Assembly: GCA_903772945.1 (NCBI GenBank) | Contig: CAICTM010000256.1 | Span: 19,620-83,619, forward strand | Length of the DNA: 64,000 nt | Direction of reading: 5' to 3' | Origin: Seminavis robusta | Lineage: Eukaryota; Bacillariophyta; Bacillariophyceae; Naviculales; Naviculaceae | In this document: positions 10,913 through 24,023 of the stretch, one piece after another | Numbering within the stretch: the stretch's first letter is position 1 | How the letters are laid out: each line of letters begins with the position of its first letter | Translations under genes and position numbers: made by a program | The notes under the pieces: model-generated | Databases searched by the model: none | Seen by the model: the letters and a program-made list of their open reading frames with translations, nothing else | What the model was told of the DNA's origin: nothing

Positions 10913-12391
10913 GTGATGGTTGTTGCTTGTTTGGTGGCTCCATTTGGCTGGATTCTCATGCAACAGCCCATAGAGAATGTTGAATTTATCATCCGCACAG
11001 GCAAGGCATTGCGAATTAGATGCTCCCAGTTTAAGTGCATCTTCTTGGACTTTGCCCAGCAGATGAACAAACTCAGCCTTGTTGGTTTCCGGGTCCTGTG
11101 CTTTCTTGCGGCCAAGACGGTTGATAGCCGTGTAAAAAGCAACCAAGTCTTCACTGGGATGGAGTTTGCTGCAGAGGTTGCCACCCCGATTTTCGTTGCT
11201 GCAGCCATCAGTGAAGCCGACGGTCTCAAGAGTAGTATTGTGCTTGCAGAGAAGGTTGACTAGAACCTCATGGTATCCTGTGAACTTGTCCGAAACAGCA
11301 TGCCTTTGTTTGTAGTGAAATTCTCGAAGTGTATGATTGATTGTCAGTGAATTGAGAATCGGATCCAGCCCCATCTTGGTTGTGTCACTTTCTGCACAAA
11401 TAGTTAAGACCTCCAACAGAGAGTTGTGACTGAGGAGATGGCTGATTGTTGGTGTTGCTGAAGCAAGAGCAATGTCAGTATTTTGATAGAGTTCCAGTTG
11501 CTTCAGGCAGGGCATGCTTCCGAGGCAATTCTCCAGGAAGCCAACAGACAAAGGATTGTTTTGTTCCAAAAGCAATCCCGCATGATTGATCTTGCACTGT
11601 GACAGCACCTCCTTGAATGCATCTGTGTTGAACCACATGGACTTCCCTTGTTGTTCTTCTTCTGGTGAGACTTCTGGGAAGCAAAGAATTAGATCCCTTA
11701 TACTCTGGTTGGAAAGTAGACGACGGACAAATTCCAAAAAGGCATCCAGTGCCCATGTGGTACACCAATTCACGACATTTTGGGTGTTCTTACTGTCCAG
11801 CACTGGTGTCATGCCCATCACTGCCTCCATATCAAGTGCTGTCCGTTTTGTGGTGGAGTTTTCATTGGTGACAACCCAGGGATGATGACTGGATACATCA
11901 AAAATCACGTTTTGGGGCAACCACAGCTGAAGCGCTGATGGTATCTCGCCCACAAGAATTTTGAAGAGAGTTTGAGTCAATCATCGGCTATATTTCCAGT
12001 TTAGGACTAAACGCAAAGAATGTGGAATGCATAAATTTGTTCCTGTCGGCACCAACAGCTCTGGATTGATGGCGAAGGTGATGATTTCACTTTCAGTGGG
12101 TCTATCTGGTCCTGGTCCTTGAACCGTTGCAAATCCAAAGGCCTTCTTATCCACCAATTCAGGACGTTTAGTGGCAAGAAAGCCAACCACTCCTGGCTTG
12201 GCTCCACATTTGAGGACATTGTAAAAGAGTTGTTTGGTCAACGCATCTGGGTAGAGTTCATAGAATCTTTGGACAGTTTCCAAATCCGCCTTTGACATCA
12301 ATGCAATTTCCAATGCCTGTTTCTTGGAAAAATTCCAGGTGCTGGTGGGCACTGGGCTATCAAGAGCAGCAAAGAGGGCTGAAGGGTCCAT
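10853..12391 (-). pseudogene. Lineage-specific repeat-type protein (ALFAAL..PVP family), one internal stop
   Basis: It is a close paralogue of the intact 507-aa protein at 36779-38302. Matching segments are MDPSALFAALDSPVPTS, LKCGAKPGVVGFLA, VQGPGPDRPTE, KRTALDMEA and NPAKWSH. The reading frame is continuous from the ATG at 12391 to 10853 except for one TGA just upstream of 11980. There the paralogue reads NWKYSQELTQALFK and this copy reads NWKYSR-stop-LTQTLFK: GAA has become TGA. Without it the product would be 511 aa. The C-terminal half has weak leucine-rich-repeat-like periodicity, but I recognise no catalytic motif and the function is unknown. The downstream part keeps coding quality, so the stop is young, read through, or an error. 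Confidence 0.75.
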
Positions 12392-13689
12392 GGCAGTGTT
12401 GGGTGCAGAGGAAACAATGGATAATCAGGCTACTCGGCCGATTTAGTTGAGAATTTTGAAAATGGTGAGAATTCGCCTGGAACACTGTGGAATCACCAGG
12501 TCACCACACTTTGAAATTATCTACTTGTTCCAGGTTGGGCACATCCTCATCAACAAACACACCACAATGGCTGTCTAAGATACCCTAGCAGTTTAACCAA
12601 TAGAGTCGCCCTAGCAATACTTTGAGATAGGGAATACATAATTTGGATGTGGCGGTCGCAGTGGCAGTAATGGCTTACCCATTTGGTGACCGTGGAAGTA
12701 ACGAATGACTAGCAAACTGGGGAACTCAATTTTGCCTTTTAGTATTGCTGCCACCGGTCTCCAGCTGATTTTACACCCCAATTCTAGTCTAACTGAGCCC
12801 AACGGTTGTAGTCATGTGTACACCTATGTTGTCAAGGAAGCATGGAGACAACAAAGTTGCTGGAGCCAGCCATCTCTGACGTCGAACATCAACCGGAAAG
12901 ATCGACCGAAAGATCGACCGAAAGTCGACCGAAAGATCCGTTGTCAAACCGCCAACAAAGGCCGTCGTCAAAATGGAAGAAGAGTCAACCGGCGCCATTG
13001 CTGTTATTGATAGGGATGCTGGTGGTGCGGTATGGTAGAGTGGTAGAGTCATCATGGTCGCTCTGTGAAAGAGGCTCCACTGAAGCTTCAACTTGTTCAT
13101 ATTTGGAAAAAGGATGAAGCGTCTGGTTTGACATAAGATAATGCCTTCTACATGGCTGTCACCACTACAACCAGCACATGGCTGTGACAAGCAAAGAATA
13201 TAGACAGCTTTACATAGTTACTTTGGTTTTGTAAGTGCCATATTGGTTGAGTTCATCCTGTGGCTTCCACATCAACATTGTGTTGCTTTTTGGCATGTGA
13301 AAGACAACCAACAACGGCAACATCTGGATGGTAGTTTCGGTAGGGTTGAGGATAATGTAGACTCTTTTAAGTCTTTTTTCTTCTGTTTAAATCTTTTACA
13401 TTGATCCTTAGGGTTAGGCTAGAAATTCAGTCCTGGCAGGACCGGAGTGATCTTAAAATCCAGGTAAACATATCTAAAAGCGAAGGTGTACAGACAGGTC
13501 TTGTTGTGTTTCGCAAATTGAAGTCAGCCTGTACAAAACTTGAGAATTCTCAACTTATTCGTCGGAGTAGCAGGGGGAGAAAAAAAATAATAAATAGAAT
13601 CAGCGGTGGCTAAATTTGACCGAACATAATGTATCGCTCGGCCCCTTTAGTAGCTTGCAAGCTGGCTCGATCTTCGTGCTTTTAAAATA
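12392..13689. other. Intergenic with a short GATCGACCGAAA repeat
   Basis: No supported gene. A short tandem 'gatcgaccgaaa' (3-4 imperfect units) lies at about 12899-12936. Open stretches on both strands here lack protein-like composition. Confidence 0.5.
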
Positions 13690-14480
13690 AGCCAGTTTAA
13701 CTGCTAGCTTTTTGCTGTAGTGGTAGGCGTACCAGTACTGCTACAGCAAGCACTGCCGCTGCCATGGTGATGGGTGCTGGCTAGGAGCAATAGGTCGTAT
13801 TGGATCCTTCGCTGGCTAGCTAGAGTATACAAAAGCATCATGCGGCAAGCAAGAGCCAGGACCTGGCCAGTCCAACATCGATGTAGATCTCAGGGAACAA
13901 CTTTTAGGCCCAAAACACACCTGGACTGGTCCTACCATACTAAACTGATAACTGGCCAAATGCCGGTTGAACACAATGATACATACAGAGATATAGTAGG
14001 GATGAAGGAGCAGTAGAGCTATCTAGCTAGAGTAGATGATCGGTAACAGAAGAATTGAAATGCTACACCTCCCAACCATGATTGCCGAGGTTAAAAAGCT
14101 ACCTAGTAGAGACTATTAATGCAGTCGGCAACTTGGCTATGCAGTTTCAAAAAAATACTGTATTTAATAAATATGAGCTACCAACATTCCAGCAGCCAAC
14201 AACATACCATATTTCCAAGACAATCCACATATTTCTTGGTAATCAAGACATGGCATTGTGCTTTCGTTTGATTCCACCGATGATTGACTGTGTGCTTTGC
14301 TGATCATAGAATCTTTGGACAGTTGCCAAATCCGCCTTGGCCATCAACACCATTTCCAATGGATGATACTTGGAGACGCTCCAGTTGCTGTTGAGCACTG
14401 GGTTGTCAAGAGCAGCAAACAGATCTTGAGCTAAGGTGTTCATGGCAGTGTTTGTGCAAAGGATCCTAATCATTATTAAA
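13690..14480. repeat. Segmental duplication, right copy with a large internal deletion
   Basis: This is the second copy of the 10.3-12.4 kb segment in the same orientation. It keeps the downstream flank and both ends of the gene but lacks about 1.34 kb corresponding to 10913-12257. Confidence 0.8.
14243..14440 (-). pseudogene. Internally deleted remnant of the ALFAAL..PVP family gene
   Basis: The N-terminal stretch LFAALDNPVLNSNWSVSK, then VLMAKADLATVQRFYD is joined directly to the C-terminal tail QQSTQSIIGGIKRKHNAMS. The tail matches the end of the neighbouring copy (QQSTQSIDYGSKRKH). The junction leaves the frame open, so a peptide of about 65 aa could in principle be made. It has lost the whole central region and is best viewed as a deletion derivative. 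Confidence 0.75.
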
Positions 14481-14784
14481 AGAGAGATTTTAATGGGGAG
14501 TTACGATGGATTAGAGAGAGCTAAGGAAAAAAAACAAATACTAAATAGAAACGTTAAGGAGCGAGGGGGGCGAAGCTAGGCAAAGATGAGGATGGGGACA
14601 GAGCTCCGAGGGGAGGGCACGATGCATGAACGCAAGGCAAGCAATCAAGTGCGCAAGCAGGGCAAGAGAGATGGATTGAGGGCCCGATGCTGCTCGTCGC
14701 TCGTCGATCTGTTCTTCGTCGTCCTATGGTATCCTCCTCGTCGTGTTTTATAAGCCAGTTTAACTGTTACAGTATCGCAGTCTA

Positions 14785-16620
14785 GTGTTTTTGGTACGAG
14801 GAATTCTGGTACGACAAAATACCGGTTCAGTGTACTATGTCTCTCCGTGGGATCTCAACAAGTTTAACAAGCGCCAGACTATTACTGTGGGGAACGGTTA
14901 CGCAGACATCCTGAATGTCTGCCCTACCCCACCTCGTCTGGACGCTTTTGACGACTTTCTCATGTCCCTAGAATCCTGGGAGCTATCTTTATTCGAGCAA
15001 TTGGAATGGACCCAAAGGCCACAGGATGCTCTCTCGCTTATGAGGCAATGGCCTTTTCTGGTAGCCAGCGATGGAGCTGCAAACACTGAGGCTGGCAATG
15101 CCTCCTTCGGGTGGGTGATCTCATCACAGGAAGGATTCATTGTGGCACGCGGGGCTGGTCCAGTATATGGTATGACTCCAACCTCATATAGGGCTGAAGC
15201 TTATGGGGTCCCAGCCCCAACTCGTTTGATTCTGCGACTGGCAGAGTTCTTCCATTGCGAAGTCATCCAATCTTACACTCACTTGGTGGATAACGAATCT
15301 GTCAATGGCAAGTGTGCCAAATGTCTTGACTACAAACGATGGTACCCCAATGACACATTGGAGTCAGACTGGGATGTGCTTCAACAGATTGAAGAGACTT
15401 TTCGAAAGGCTCTCAGTGTTCCAACAATGCAGCACATCAAGAGCCACCAGAACAAAGATAGGGCTATTGAGACCTTGCCGACAAAGGCCCCACTCAATTG
15501 CAAAGCAGACAAGCTGGCCGGTGCCTTTATGGCTACACACAAGGGAGTGGATCATACAGTAGTGCTTCGGTTGCCCGTGAACCTGGCACAGTTGCATCTT
15601 CCCGGCGGGACCTGCACATACAAGGTGCCACGCACCCTGAGGGACCTACGCAATGATCCTGCAGTGCTGCAGAACATGGTCCAGAACAACACTCAATGGA
15701 ATGATACCACTCCAGATCTGATTGATTGGACAGCCCATGGCAGGGCAGTCAACAGGCACGAGACCAGAACAACAACACTAGTGAAGCTTTCTTCCAGTGG
15801 GCAAAAGGGTCCACAAGTATGATGCCAAGTACGATCATCGGTGCCCACACTGTGGTGGTGACAAAGCAGCCCATCTCTACCTGTGCACTCATGAGGATCC
15901 AACACTGTGGAGGACAACCATGCAGCAGGCTGTCAGCAAACAACTGCGCAAATGTGATACTGATCCATCCCTGTTAGCCATTGCATTGCAAGGGCTCGAG
16001 TGCTTCTTCGCAGGCAAGCATCTTTACCCATCTGAGTTCCCAGAAAGGTATGATCAACTGGTCATCGACCAGAACCACATTGGGTGAACAACTTCCTCAA
16101 GGGCCGACTCTCCAAATTGTGGACAAGCACCAGGGAGACTATCTCCATCATGTTCAAAAGCAATACATCAAAGAAAAATGGTACCGTATGGACTACCAAC
16201 TTGGCTCATCTCTTACTCCAACAATGGTTTCTACTGTGGGATGACCGCAATGCAGCCAGGCATGGACGTGATAAACAGCAGCAGTGGATCAAGAAGCAGC
16301 AACAGCTTCAACGGGAAGTAGAGCTTCTGTATGAGCAGGCAGACCAGGTCAACTCCATTTTCAAAAGGCCACTAGAGGACCAAATGGAAATGGCACCATC
16401 CGATATCAAAGCCTGGCTTTCAAATTGGATGCCAGTGGTGGACAAAGCAAGCAGAGAGCAGCAACAACTGGCCGCAGCCTTCCATGAGGCAGCAGCAACT
16501 TTGGATCAGGCTTTCGGGTCTGACCTTGATTTAGATGACAGCAGTGTTGACACTATCAGCAATACTGCAGCTAGTAGCAGTGCTGATGACAGCAGCAGCA
16601 CGGGCGGGTCCGGTTGGTGA
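14785..16620 (+). mobile_element. Retroelement remnant: RNase H domain, zinc-knuckle-like motif and C-terminal coiled coil
   Basis: The first block (14785-15822) has an RNase H core with all four acidic residues in context: ASDGAAN, RAEAYG, LVDNES and CKADKLAG. The frame changes at about 15785-15800 and continues through a CPHCGG..HLYLCTH metal-binding-type motif. It changes again at about 16091, where NHIG-stop would read NHIGWNNFLKG if one G were added ('gggtg' for 'gggtgg'). The last block ends in a Gln-rich coiled coil, a WLSNWMPVV motif and a Ser/Asp tail. No reverse transcriptase or integrase is present here, so this is a 5'-truncated fragment of an RNase H-bearing retroelement, probably non-LTR type. 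Two single-base shifts argue it is dead. Confidence 0.75.
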
Positions 16621-16967
16621 CCTTCCCCCTTAATATCTTGCCTCGGTTGGGTTTTAAACTTTCCCGGCTGAGGGGGCCAACTCTCTCCGCCCCAATGTTT
16701 GTGGGGGTTATCGGTTTAGGGTAGCGGCACGGTGGACAGTCATACTCTGAGTAGCCTTAAAATAGAATTCTATTTACAAATATGTCTCTCCCTGGGATAG
16801 ATGGTTACAACGCTCGCCCAGATCAACCTTGAACTCCGAGTCGAGTCCGTGAAATACAGTCTCTGTGGACCCACCGAACTGGATTTGTGCTTGAAGACTA
16901 CTACAACCCGGTATTACAATTTAATGCTACAGCTACACGGCTCTCACACTCAAAATTTTCGAAGGGC
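16621..16967. other. Intergenic, 3' flank of retroelement and of the Cache/vWA gene
   Basis: Untranslated sequence of the retroelement remnant ('gcctcggttgggttttaaac' near 16639), then the 3' side of the reverse-strand gene. No separate feature was seen. Confidence 0.45.
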
Positions 16968-19900
16968 TCAAAATGATTCCATAGTAATGGCACTCCCTCC
17001 AATCACAGACACCACTGCAACAGCAAAATGAGTGAGCTTGCAACCCAATCACAGCGCAGCACAGGAAAGCACAGCAGACGTCAGATCACTCCTCAAACTT
17101 ACCCTGTTCAAACGCTTTGTCCATTTCTTCCAATCCACCGCGAGCATCAATGTAAAGGGATTTGTCCGTGACAGCTGTCACCCCTTTGCAAGTCTTGACC
17201 ACGGAAACAGGAACTTCAAAACCAATGATGATTACATGAATCTTTGCGCTGCGTTTCTTGTTCGAGTTCGATATTCGTTCCACTACTTTCTTCGCAGGAT
17301 GGTCCCAGGATGACTCTCCGTCTGTCAAGGCAATGATCCATGTGTCATTCTTTGTTTCCGTATTCAGAATCTGTACAAGCACGAAGGCAGATTGCGTTGG
17401 GGTGAGCCTGTCGTGTACGAGGAAGATGCAAACGGCGTGGAATCATCAGTCAACATGCATACCTGTGTGACGCAACGATTGAGGGCTGCGTAAAATCGAG
17501 TTCCACCTTCAGCTCCAGTGGCTTGCATCAAGACGGCTTCTTGAACTTGGCCCCAATCTCCTTTCTTGCCCAACGGAAACCACAGACTATCGTCAATGTC
17601 ATGATTAAACCGAATAAACCCAACCATGTCTTTGTCTGAACAATGTTCGTGGTACACCCACAATAGGTTCTTATTAGCACGAGCCATGCGTTCGCCTTTG
17701 CAATGTGCCAGCGACGTCAGATGGTGTTGTTTCGAAACAAGGGTCAGTTCTCGATGAGTGATGCGAAACAATAGCCAAACTTGCACACGTACCAGCCATG
17801 CTGCCACTATAATCCAAACAAAAGAAAACATTCTTCGCTTCTCGCATCACATTCACCTGAGCCTTTCGCGTTTCTCTTTGCAGATATTGAGTGGCATTGA
17901 TTGTTGGGATCCGGATCCCTTCCGATTGAAAGTAACGGTTCACCGCCGTACTGGCATTGACAATCACCGTATCTATGATATACTCATCCTCCACCAGCAT
18001 GCGCATTGCGATCTTGCCAGCAGCCAGGTAGTCCTTTTTGCAGAGTTCGTGTTGTATCCGAAGGTCGTCAATCTGTTGGCGTCGTCCTACTCTGCCCATG
18101 GCATTGAAAAGGTTTGATGTAAACACGGCTTCTGAAAGCATTGTGTCTGCCATCTCGATGAGAGTATCAATTCCCCATGGATCAGCGAAGCCATAGTTCC
18201 GAACCAGCAACAAGATTCCCCGGGCACGCCGAAGGAGACTTTCAAACTCTTGCACTTCATATGCTTTCTCCAAATGGTTCAGGTGCAGGAATTTCATTAC
18301 TTCAAGGTCGAGGTCCTTGGCCCTGAGGATATCACTAACACCATCTTCGTTTATCCAACTGGGGCACAACGGATGGTGTCGAACCACCTGGACCAGTGCC
18401 AAGACGAAAACAAAGCAGGTCAGGATAACGTAATGGGGGAGGCTCCAAAGGAGTCCAACATTGCGACGTCTTACCACAAGAAACATCCCACGGTTGAAGT
18501 GACGGTTGGCGAGCTGGCGGGAAAGCACAAACAATGAGCTTCGGATTCCCAAGCAATACGACCATTTCACCAAGCAAAGAACTTGCCTGCTTAGCATACG
18601 GACCCATGTCTTCGGTGTCTCGCGCCAGCTCATATTCAAACGATCCATTCTTGATCGATTCGTCAAAGTAGTTTATTCCAACGTTATAGATTTCGGAAAT
18701 GCAGATACCAAACATGCTGTAGTCGACAACGAGCGCCAGCGCATTTGGTCAGTCAGAGCACCCGTTACAGAAACCAGACGGCAACATGTCTGAATGCGTA
18801 CCTGTTGTCAAAATGGCGATCGGTTCCAAACGATTCCATTTGCTCTTGGAGCACCATTGTACCAAGCTTTCGACAGGACAACAAGAAACTTTCGTGAGGT
18901 ATCGATTGAATCAAAGAGATGATGTTGTCAGATCTGACGAAATGAAAACTTACGTTATTGTTTGCCACGCCGATTGCTTTTTGATTACCGAGCTAGTACA
19001 AAGCAGGCTTAGTTAGATTCCGTGTGGCCAATGGCACCAGCGCCTCGCAGTGCCTGTATAACGTTTGCCAGTTGGTCTTACCTTCACAAACAAATTGAGA
19101 GCATCCTCCATGCTATGGAATGATTGGGTTCTATCTCCCGCAAAAAAAGCAGTATTTGCGAAGCGAACAACTTTCATGAGCCGTTGGAACGACTCATGAA
19201 CAAACGAAACCTCCCTGCTACCACCCTGTACGTCGGGAATCTCTTCACGAAGGCTCTTGTTCTTGATGCTCTTGACAATCTTCAGTTGCATTCAAAGGAC
19301 CTCAATGTGTTAGAGTGGACGTCAAAGAGTTCCACGGATCGAGTTCCAATCTGAGGCTCACCTTTGTCAAAGCGATGATTGGACGGATGATATTCAGGGA
19401 GATGTAGTAGGTCAAGACGGTGAAAAGAGTTGCAATGATCACCATGGAGAAAACGCTGACGGCGGTCGACATGAAAACTTGCTGGTCAACTCTTTCCTCG
19501 ACCGCTTCGTATCGAAGGAAAAGGTCGCTCTCGACAATGCCGATGGCAAGTCCGTATACCAGTTTTGAAGAAGCATTGCTTCCAGCTGCGAAGTCGCGGT
19601 GGTCAACAGGACGGAGAACCCTAACATTGACTGGAGCATATGCCATGAAAACGCTTTGAGGATCGCCGTCTTGAGTTCTAACGAAGGTCACGTTGCCACT
19701 GTCGCCTTGGTCCATTTTCTTCACTATCTTGCTGAATTCCTGGTAGTTTCTTGTGGAATTCGAATCTTCGGGAACAATTAAGTCTAGAATCGATGTAGAA
19801 CCGTCGTCAATCTCGTAACCGGGGCCAATAATAGTGTTCCCTCCAAAGATGTTTTTGCTTGGAGTAATCACTATCGGGAAGCCCTGATCGCCAGGTCCAA

Positions 19901-22900
19901 TTACTGTACTACCTGGCCCCAGTGCTTTAGCAAGGGCAGTCGGAAGGAAATCAAGGAGAGCCTCAGCTATCAGTTCAGATGTCACTGGATCCCTGATGGT
20001 CGAGGCTGCTGAAGTCCCACTGGCAGTAACGCGGTTAGGATTGGTGAGAGGCTGAGTCAAGACGAGGTGAATTCGAAGTCAAATTTCCCAACTTACATAG
20101 CACCGGCTGCAAAGACGTAGGGTGAGGAAATGTACACTTCCTCTTCTCTGGCACGCTCGTACCATCCTCTACAGCGGCAGTCATATCCGAACTTTCCCTT
20201 GGGACACAATTTAGGAGCAACATTAGCAGCACCGTTTGAGATTTTGGACTGGAAGTGGGCATACTCAGAGTGTCCTTTTCCACAGCCAACATAGCCAAAC
20301 ATCTAAACACATGGTACACGAAACGAACGCAGGAAAAGAATCATGAGGGGGTGGGTTCAAGAAATCGAGCAGTGCCATCAAACCAAGCTCACCATCCCGT
20401 CTGCATCCAAGCCGATGAAGGAACCCAAATGCCGCTCTTCATCACGACCTGGATAATAGTTGTACAGAGGGAACTGAATGGCAGCCATGGCGGATAGCAC
20501 GCGTACTCGATCGTAGGTCGTTGCATACCCAGCTGCAGATGAGCCCTTTTCAGCACCTGGTAATTCAGAAGGATCAGACCACCAAGCCGTTCCGTCCGGT
20601 GTTGCACTTGTTTTGTTGTACGAGGCCGCCGAGACTCGGGCGCCGGTCTCAGGGTCAATGTCGGTGCGTTGGCCTTCGAACCAACTAGTTTGATACGGTC
20701 GAGATCCAAGATAAGCAAGAGGAGAGGCTGAATAGTTGGTGCATTGACCTTCTGTCGCATAGGGGTCATTCCAGGCACAGTCACACGGAACACGATTGTC
20801 TTGGAAAGGACAGGTTCCTTTTTCGTAAACTTTGCATTCTTCGGCCCCGGTTCGCAGTGTCGTGAAACCCTTGGATCTTGTCAATGCGCCGAACAGCAGC
20901 CACCCTGCAGTTCGAGCATAAATGTGCAAATCTCTGGTGAACCGAAACATTACCTCTTCGCCGTATGCTGAGCGTGAGAGAGTAGCAGTAACAATCTAAC
21001 AGAGGGAGGCAGTAATTCGGACGGCATGGAGGCGAAACAAGTGGTCAGTGCGGCTCTCTGCACGGACGAATACTGTAAATTGAAGAATACTCACAGCATC
21101 CTGTTCTAGGTCATACGAGGACGCCTTGACATCCTCCAGCCAATCACCCAAGTTGCTGCGAATCCATTCCTGACCCATCCATACGACAGCAGCTATACAG
21201 TAGGCAACAATGTCGCCAAGAGGGAGAAACAGTGTGAGAAACTGACACGAGAGCGAAACAACAGAGACATCATACACGTAATCGTGGAGAGAACGACTTA
21301 CTTGCAGTGCCCAGGATGGGAACTCCGATACACAATGTCACCCACCAGAACAGCCGGGAGGAACTCGATACCTCTATTGGCTTGTTGTGGTCTACACTTC
21401 CCGTCTCGGTGTTTTTCATGTTGCGTCCCTGATTGACCTTGGGTGGCGAAACAATGTAATCTGGGAGGTCGTCCGATTCCACCGTGCCTGCATTGAGTAG
21501 CTTTTGTGCCCACTCTGGTAACCGTTCCATGCCGGCCGTGTAGCTGGCATTGGCAATGGACGACACCGACTTGGTCAAATTCTGAGCCAACTCACTGTAC
21601 GGTTGTGTAATGTAGGACTGCACCAGACTGTTTTCCGTCAATGCCGAAAGCAACGTCACCTGTGTCGTCACGGAAACCGTATCGGCGATCCGATTTCGCT
21701 CCTGGACACTGTCGTCGTCACTCTCAATCTCGTTCTTTCGAAAATTGTAGGGATACAGTACTTGGTACGCTTCTCTCCATACAAATTTGTTTTCTACTTC
21801 ATTGATGCGAGCATCTGCGACTTCGGCGGCACCAGTTCCACTGTTTCAAATATATCATAAATGGAAGAAAGCAAACAAGCACTTGAGAACATCCAACGAT
21901 TGAGCTCGAAAGAGAGAAAGACAGATACCGCATGCAACTACTACTTACGAAAAACCATCCATCATCATTTCGAATTCCGACAAGAGCACGGTAACTTCAG
22001 TACGAGGACTGCATTGTGCCATGTGCGCCGTTGTATTATTGCCCGTTCCCGCCGCCAAATCATCCCCACCGGCATTGGTAATGACACGTGCCGTGGTTTC
22101 CTGCATCCACGTCAATGGTTTGGACAGCGTCCGACTGATCCAAGTCAGAAATCCAAAAATGAGGACTAATCCACTCACGCCAATGAGACAAATATCTCGA
22201 ATGACAGTTCGAATATCCCCACGAATCACGGCTTCCATGCGATTGGAATCTCCGTAAATTTCCGCTTCCGAAATGGTCATGACAATCATGTACTCGGGCC
22301 GGTAGAAAGGATCGTATTCCGACGGCAAATAGGGAATGGGGGACATCATGATCAGGCGACCGTCATTGGTATAAACAGTTTGATTGTAGCGCCGCCGTAC
22401 ATCATCTGGATCCCACACTTGATTATAATCCACCAGCGATTGCATTTGTGCAAAGAGCACTTCATCAACTCCCAATCCCAATTTGGGATTGGTGACATGC
22501 AACAATTCGGTTTGTTGGAGTGGATCGACTTGACAATTGGCACAGGCAATGACCATGCCTTCGCGTGCCGTATCACCTTGTATTTCGTCTTGTCGCTGCC
22601 ATCGAACCAATGCGACGGACGACGTGACACCGACTTGGACACTATCGAGTACATCCCGTAGATCGGCGAGTGTGACATCAATCAGTGTGCACCCAATGAA
22701 TTCTTGGGTCAGTCGATCAAAGACGCCGTGTCCAAATGTCAATACCCAAATGGTAGCGTCGGCACTGGACGATGCGTCCTTGTAGGGACCCGTGCTCACA
22801 GGAGTTCCATCGCGGGATTTGGCTTGTCGGACACACCACGGTCGTTCCAAGGCATTGTATTCGCGGAGCGGCACGATGTTTTGTGTGCTGTTGGTACGCG

Positions 22901-24023
22901 AGTACGGGTGACATCGCGCCGCTTCTTCGGCCGTGCCCATGAATTTGCGCGTGTACGGATTAATGGTCCGTCGCAACCAATCGCAGCCAATTGTGGTGTA
23001 TGTACCGGCTCCATCCCGGATATGGGCCGGAAATTTGACATAACTGCCCGCCCCAGAATTGGCAAAGTAAACGCCCAATTGTTTGACTTTGACGTGACTT
23101 TCGTAGAGTCCTTTGAGTAAAAATACCAAGTCTTTGGCTTTGTTGGCCAAAAAGCGATTGGTGGGCGAAGGACTGACGACACCTCCCGTTTCGAGATTAT
23201 TGTTGGCGTGAGTGCAATTGGGATAGAAGGCGGGATCATCTTGCTCCAGTGCCGTGGGATCACAAGCGCCCTGCATGAAATAGGCGGCATATGCCGTACT
23301 GACTTGCAACTTTTCGGGAAACCACGATTTTCGGCCTTGCAAGTGTTCTTGAGCATCTTGAGCGGTATGAATGTTGGTGGATACATTCCAATCCAAACGT
23401 AGCAATTCGGGTGTATCGAGTGGATAGATGGGTGCTCCCGTGTCACTATCGAGAAAGGGGATCCACCGGTCGGTGGTTTCTGGCGAGAGAAACGTGTTGG
23501 ATTCATGTTTGTATCCCACAATGCGATCCATAGTGGCTTGTCGCAGCAATGCCGATGCCGTGACGTAATTGTTGAATTTCTTGGTAATGGTTTCGGCCGT
23601 GTATCGAGCCGACGTGCCCAGTGTGTGGCGCGCCAAATCTTCCTGAACTTGTCGCGCCTCGTGAATGACGGTTAGTCCACTCAGCGTCGCCGTCAAAATT
23701 CCAATCCCCACAAAGAACGATATACCCAGACAGGCCGTAATGCCAAAACTAAAGTATAGTTGTCTCCGCAAATAGTAGTGTGGCTGCAGCACTGTCTTTT
23801 GCAGGATACCACTGATCCAACGGTCGAATTTTCCCACGGGGCTAATGTTCTTGAAGAAATTGTCAATGGCAATGGGAGCTTGTAGACTGGCACTAGCACT
23901 GGTAGCACTACCATGCAGATTCATACCGGCACTGGTACCACCATTAGTACTACTAGTAGCAAACTTCACTATCGATCCCCGCGGCCCTTCCTTCAGATTC
24001 ATACCAGTAGAGCTCTTGGCCAT
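16968..24023 (-). CDS. Double-Cache, multi-pass membrane protein with C-terminal vWA domain (14 exons)
   Basis: My model has exons 24023-21949, 21840-21302, 21192-21095, 20995-20393, 20302-20097, 20019-19362, 19279-19082, 18992-18802, 18716-18587, 18513-18475, 18387-17793, 17695-17463, 17370-17103 and 17014-16968. Junctions are GT-AG except one GC-AG after 18587. All phases close, giving 1959 aa. Order: cytosolic Ser-rich N-terminus; TM (GISFFVGIGILTATL); Cache-like sensor with ERPWCVRQAKSRDG; TM (LIGVSGLVLIFGFLTW); TM (WWVTLCIGVPILG); second Cache-like sensor with RGWYERAREEEVYISSPY; TM (VFSMVIIATLFTVLTYY) and HAMP-like helix; helical, TPR-like region; vWA domain with MIDAS DYSGSMAGG and ALTDGES. 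Cache domains bind small extracellular ligands and vWA domains bind metal and protein partners. The combination recalls calcium-channel alpha2-delta subunits, but there vWA and Cache share one extracellular side. Signalling role inferred; ligand unknown. Confidence 0.85.

Noticed and set aside
12789-13190. Reverse-strand frame of 133 codons
   Set aside because: No conserved motif, and it overlaps a short tandem GATCGACCGAAA repeat. Composition is not protein-like, and there is no paralogue.
18958-18968. Extra intron at the GTAAGT following GVANNN in the Cache/vWA gene
   Set aside because: The next plausible acceptor breaks the frame, whereas reading straight through keeps it open and in phase with the following exon.
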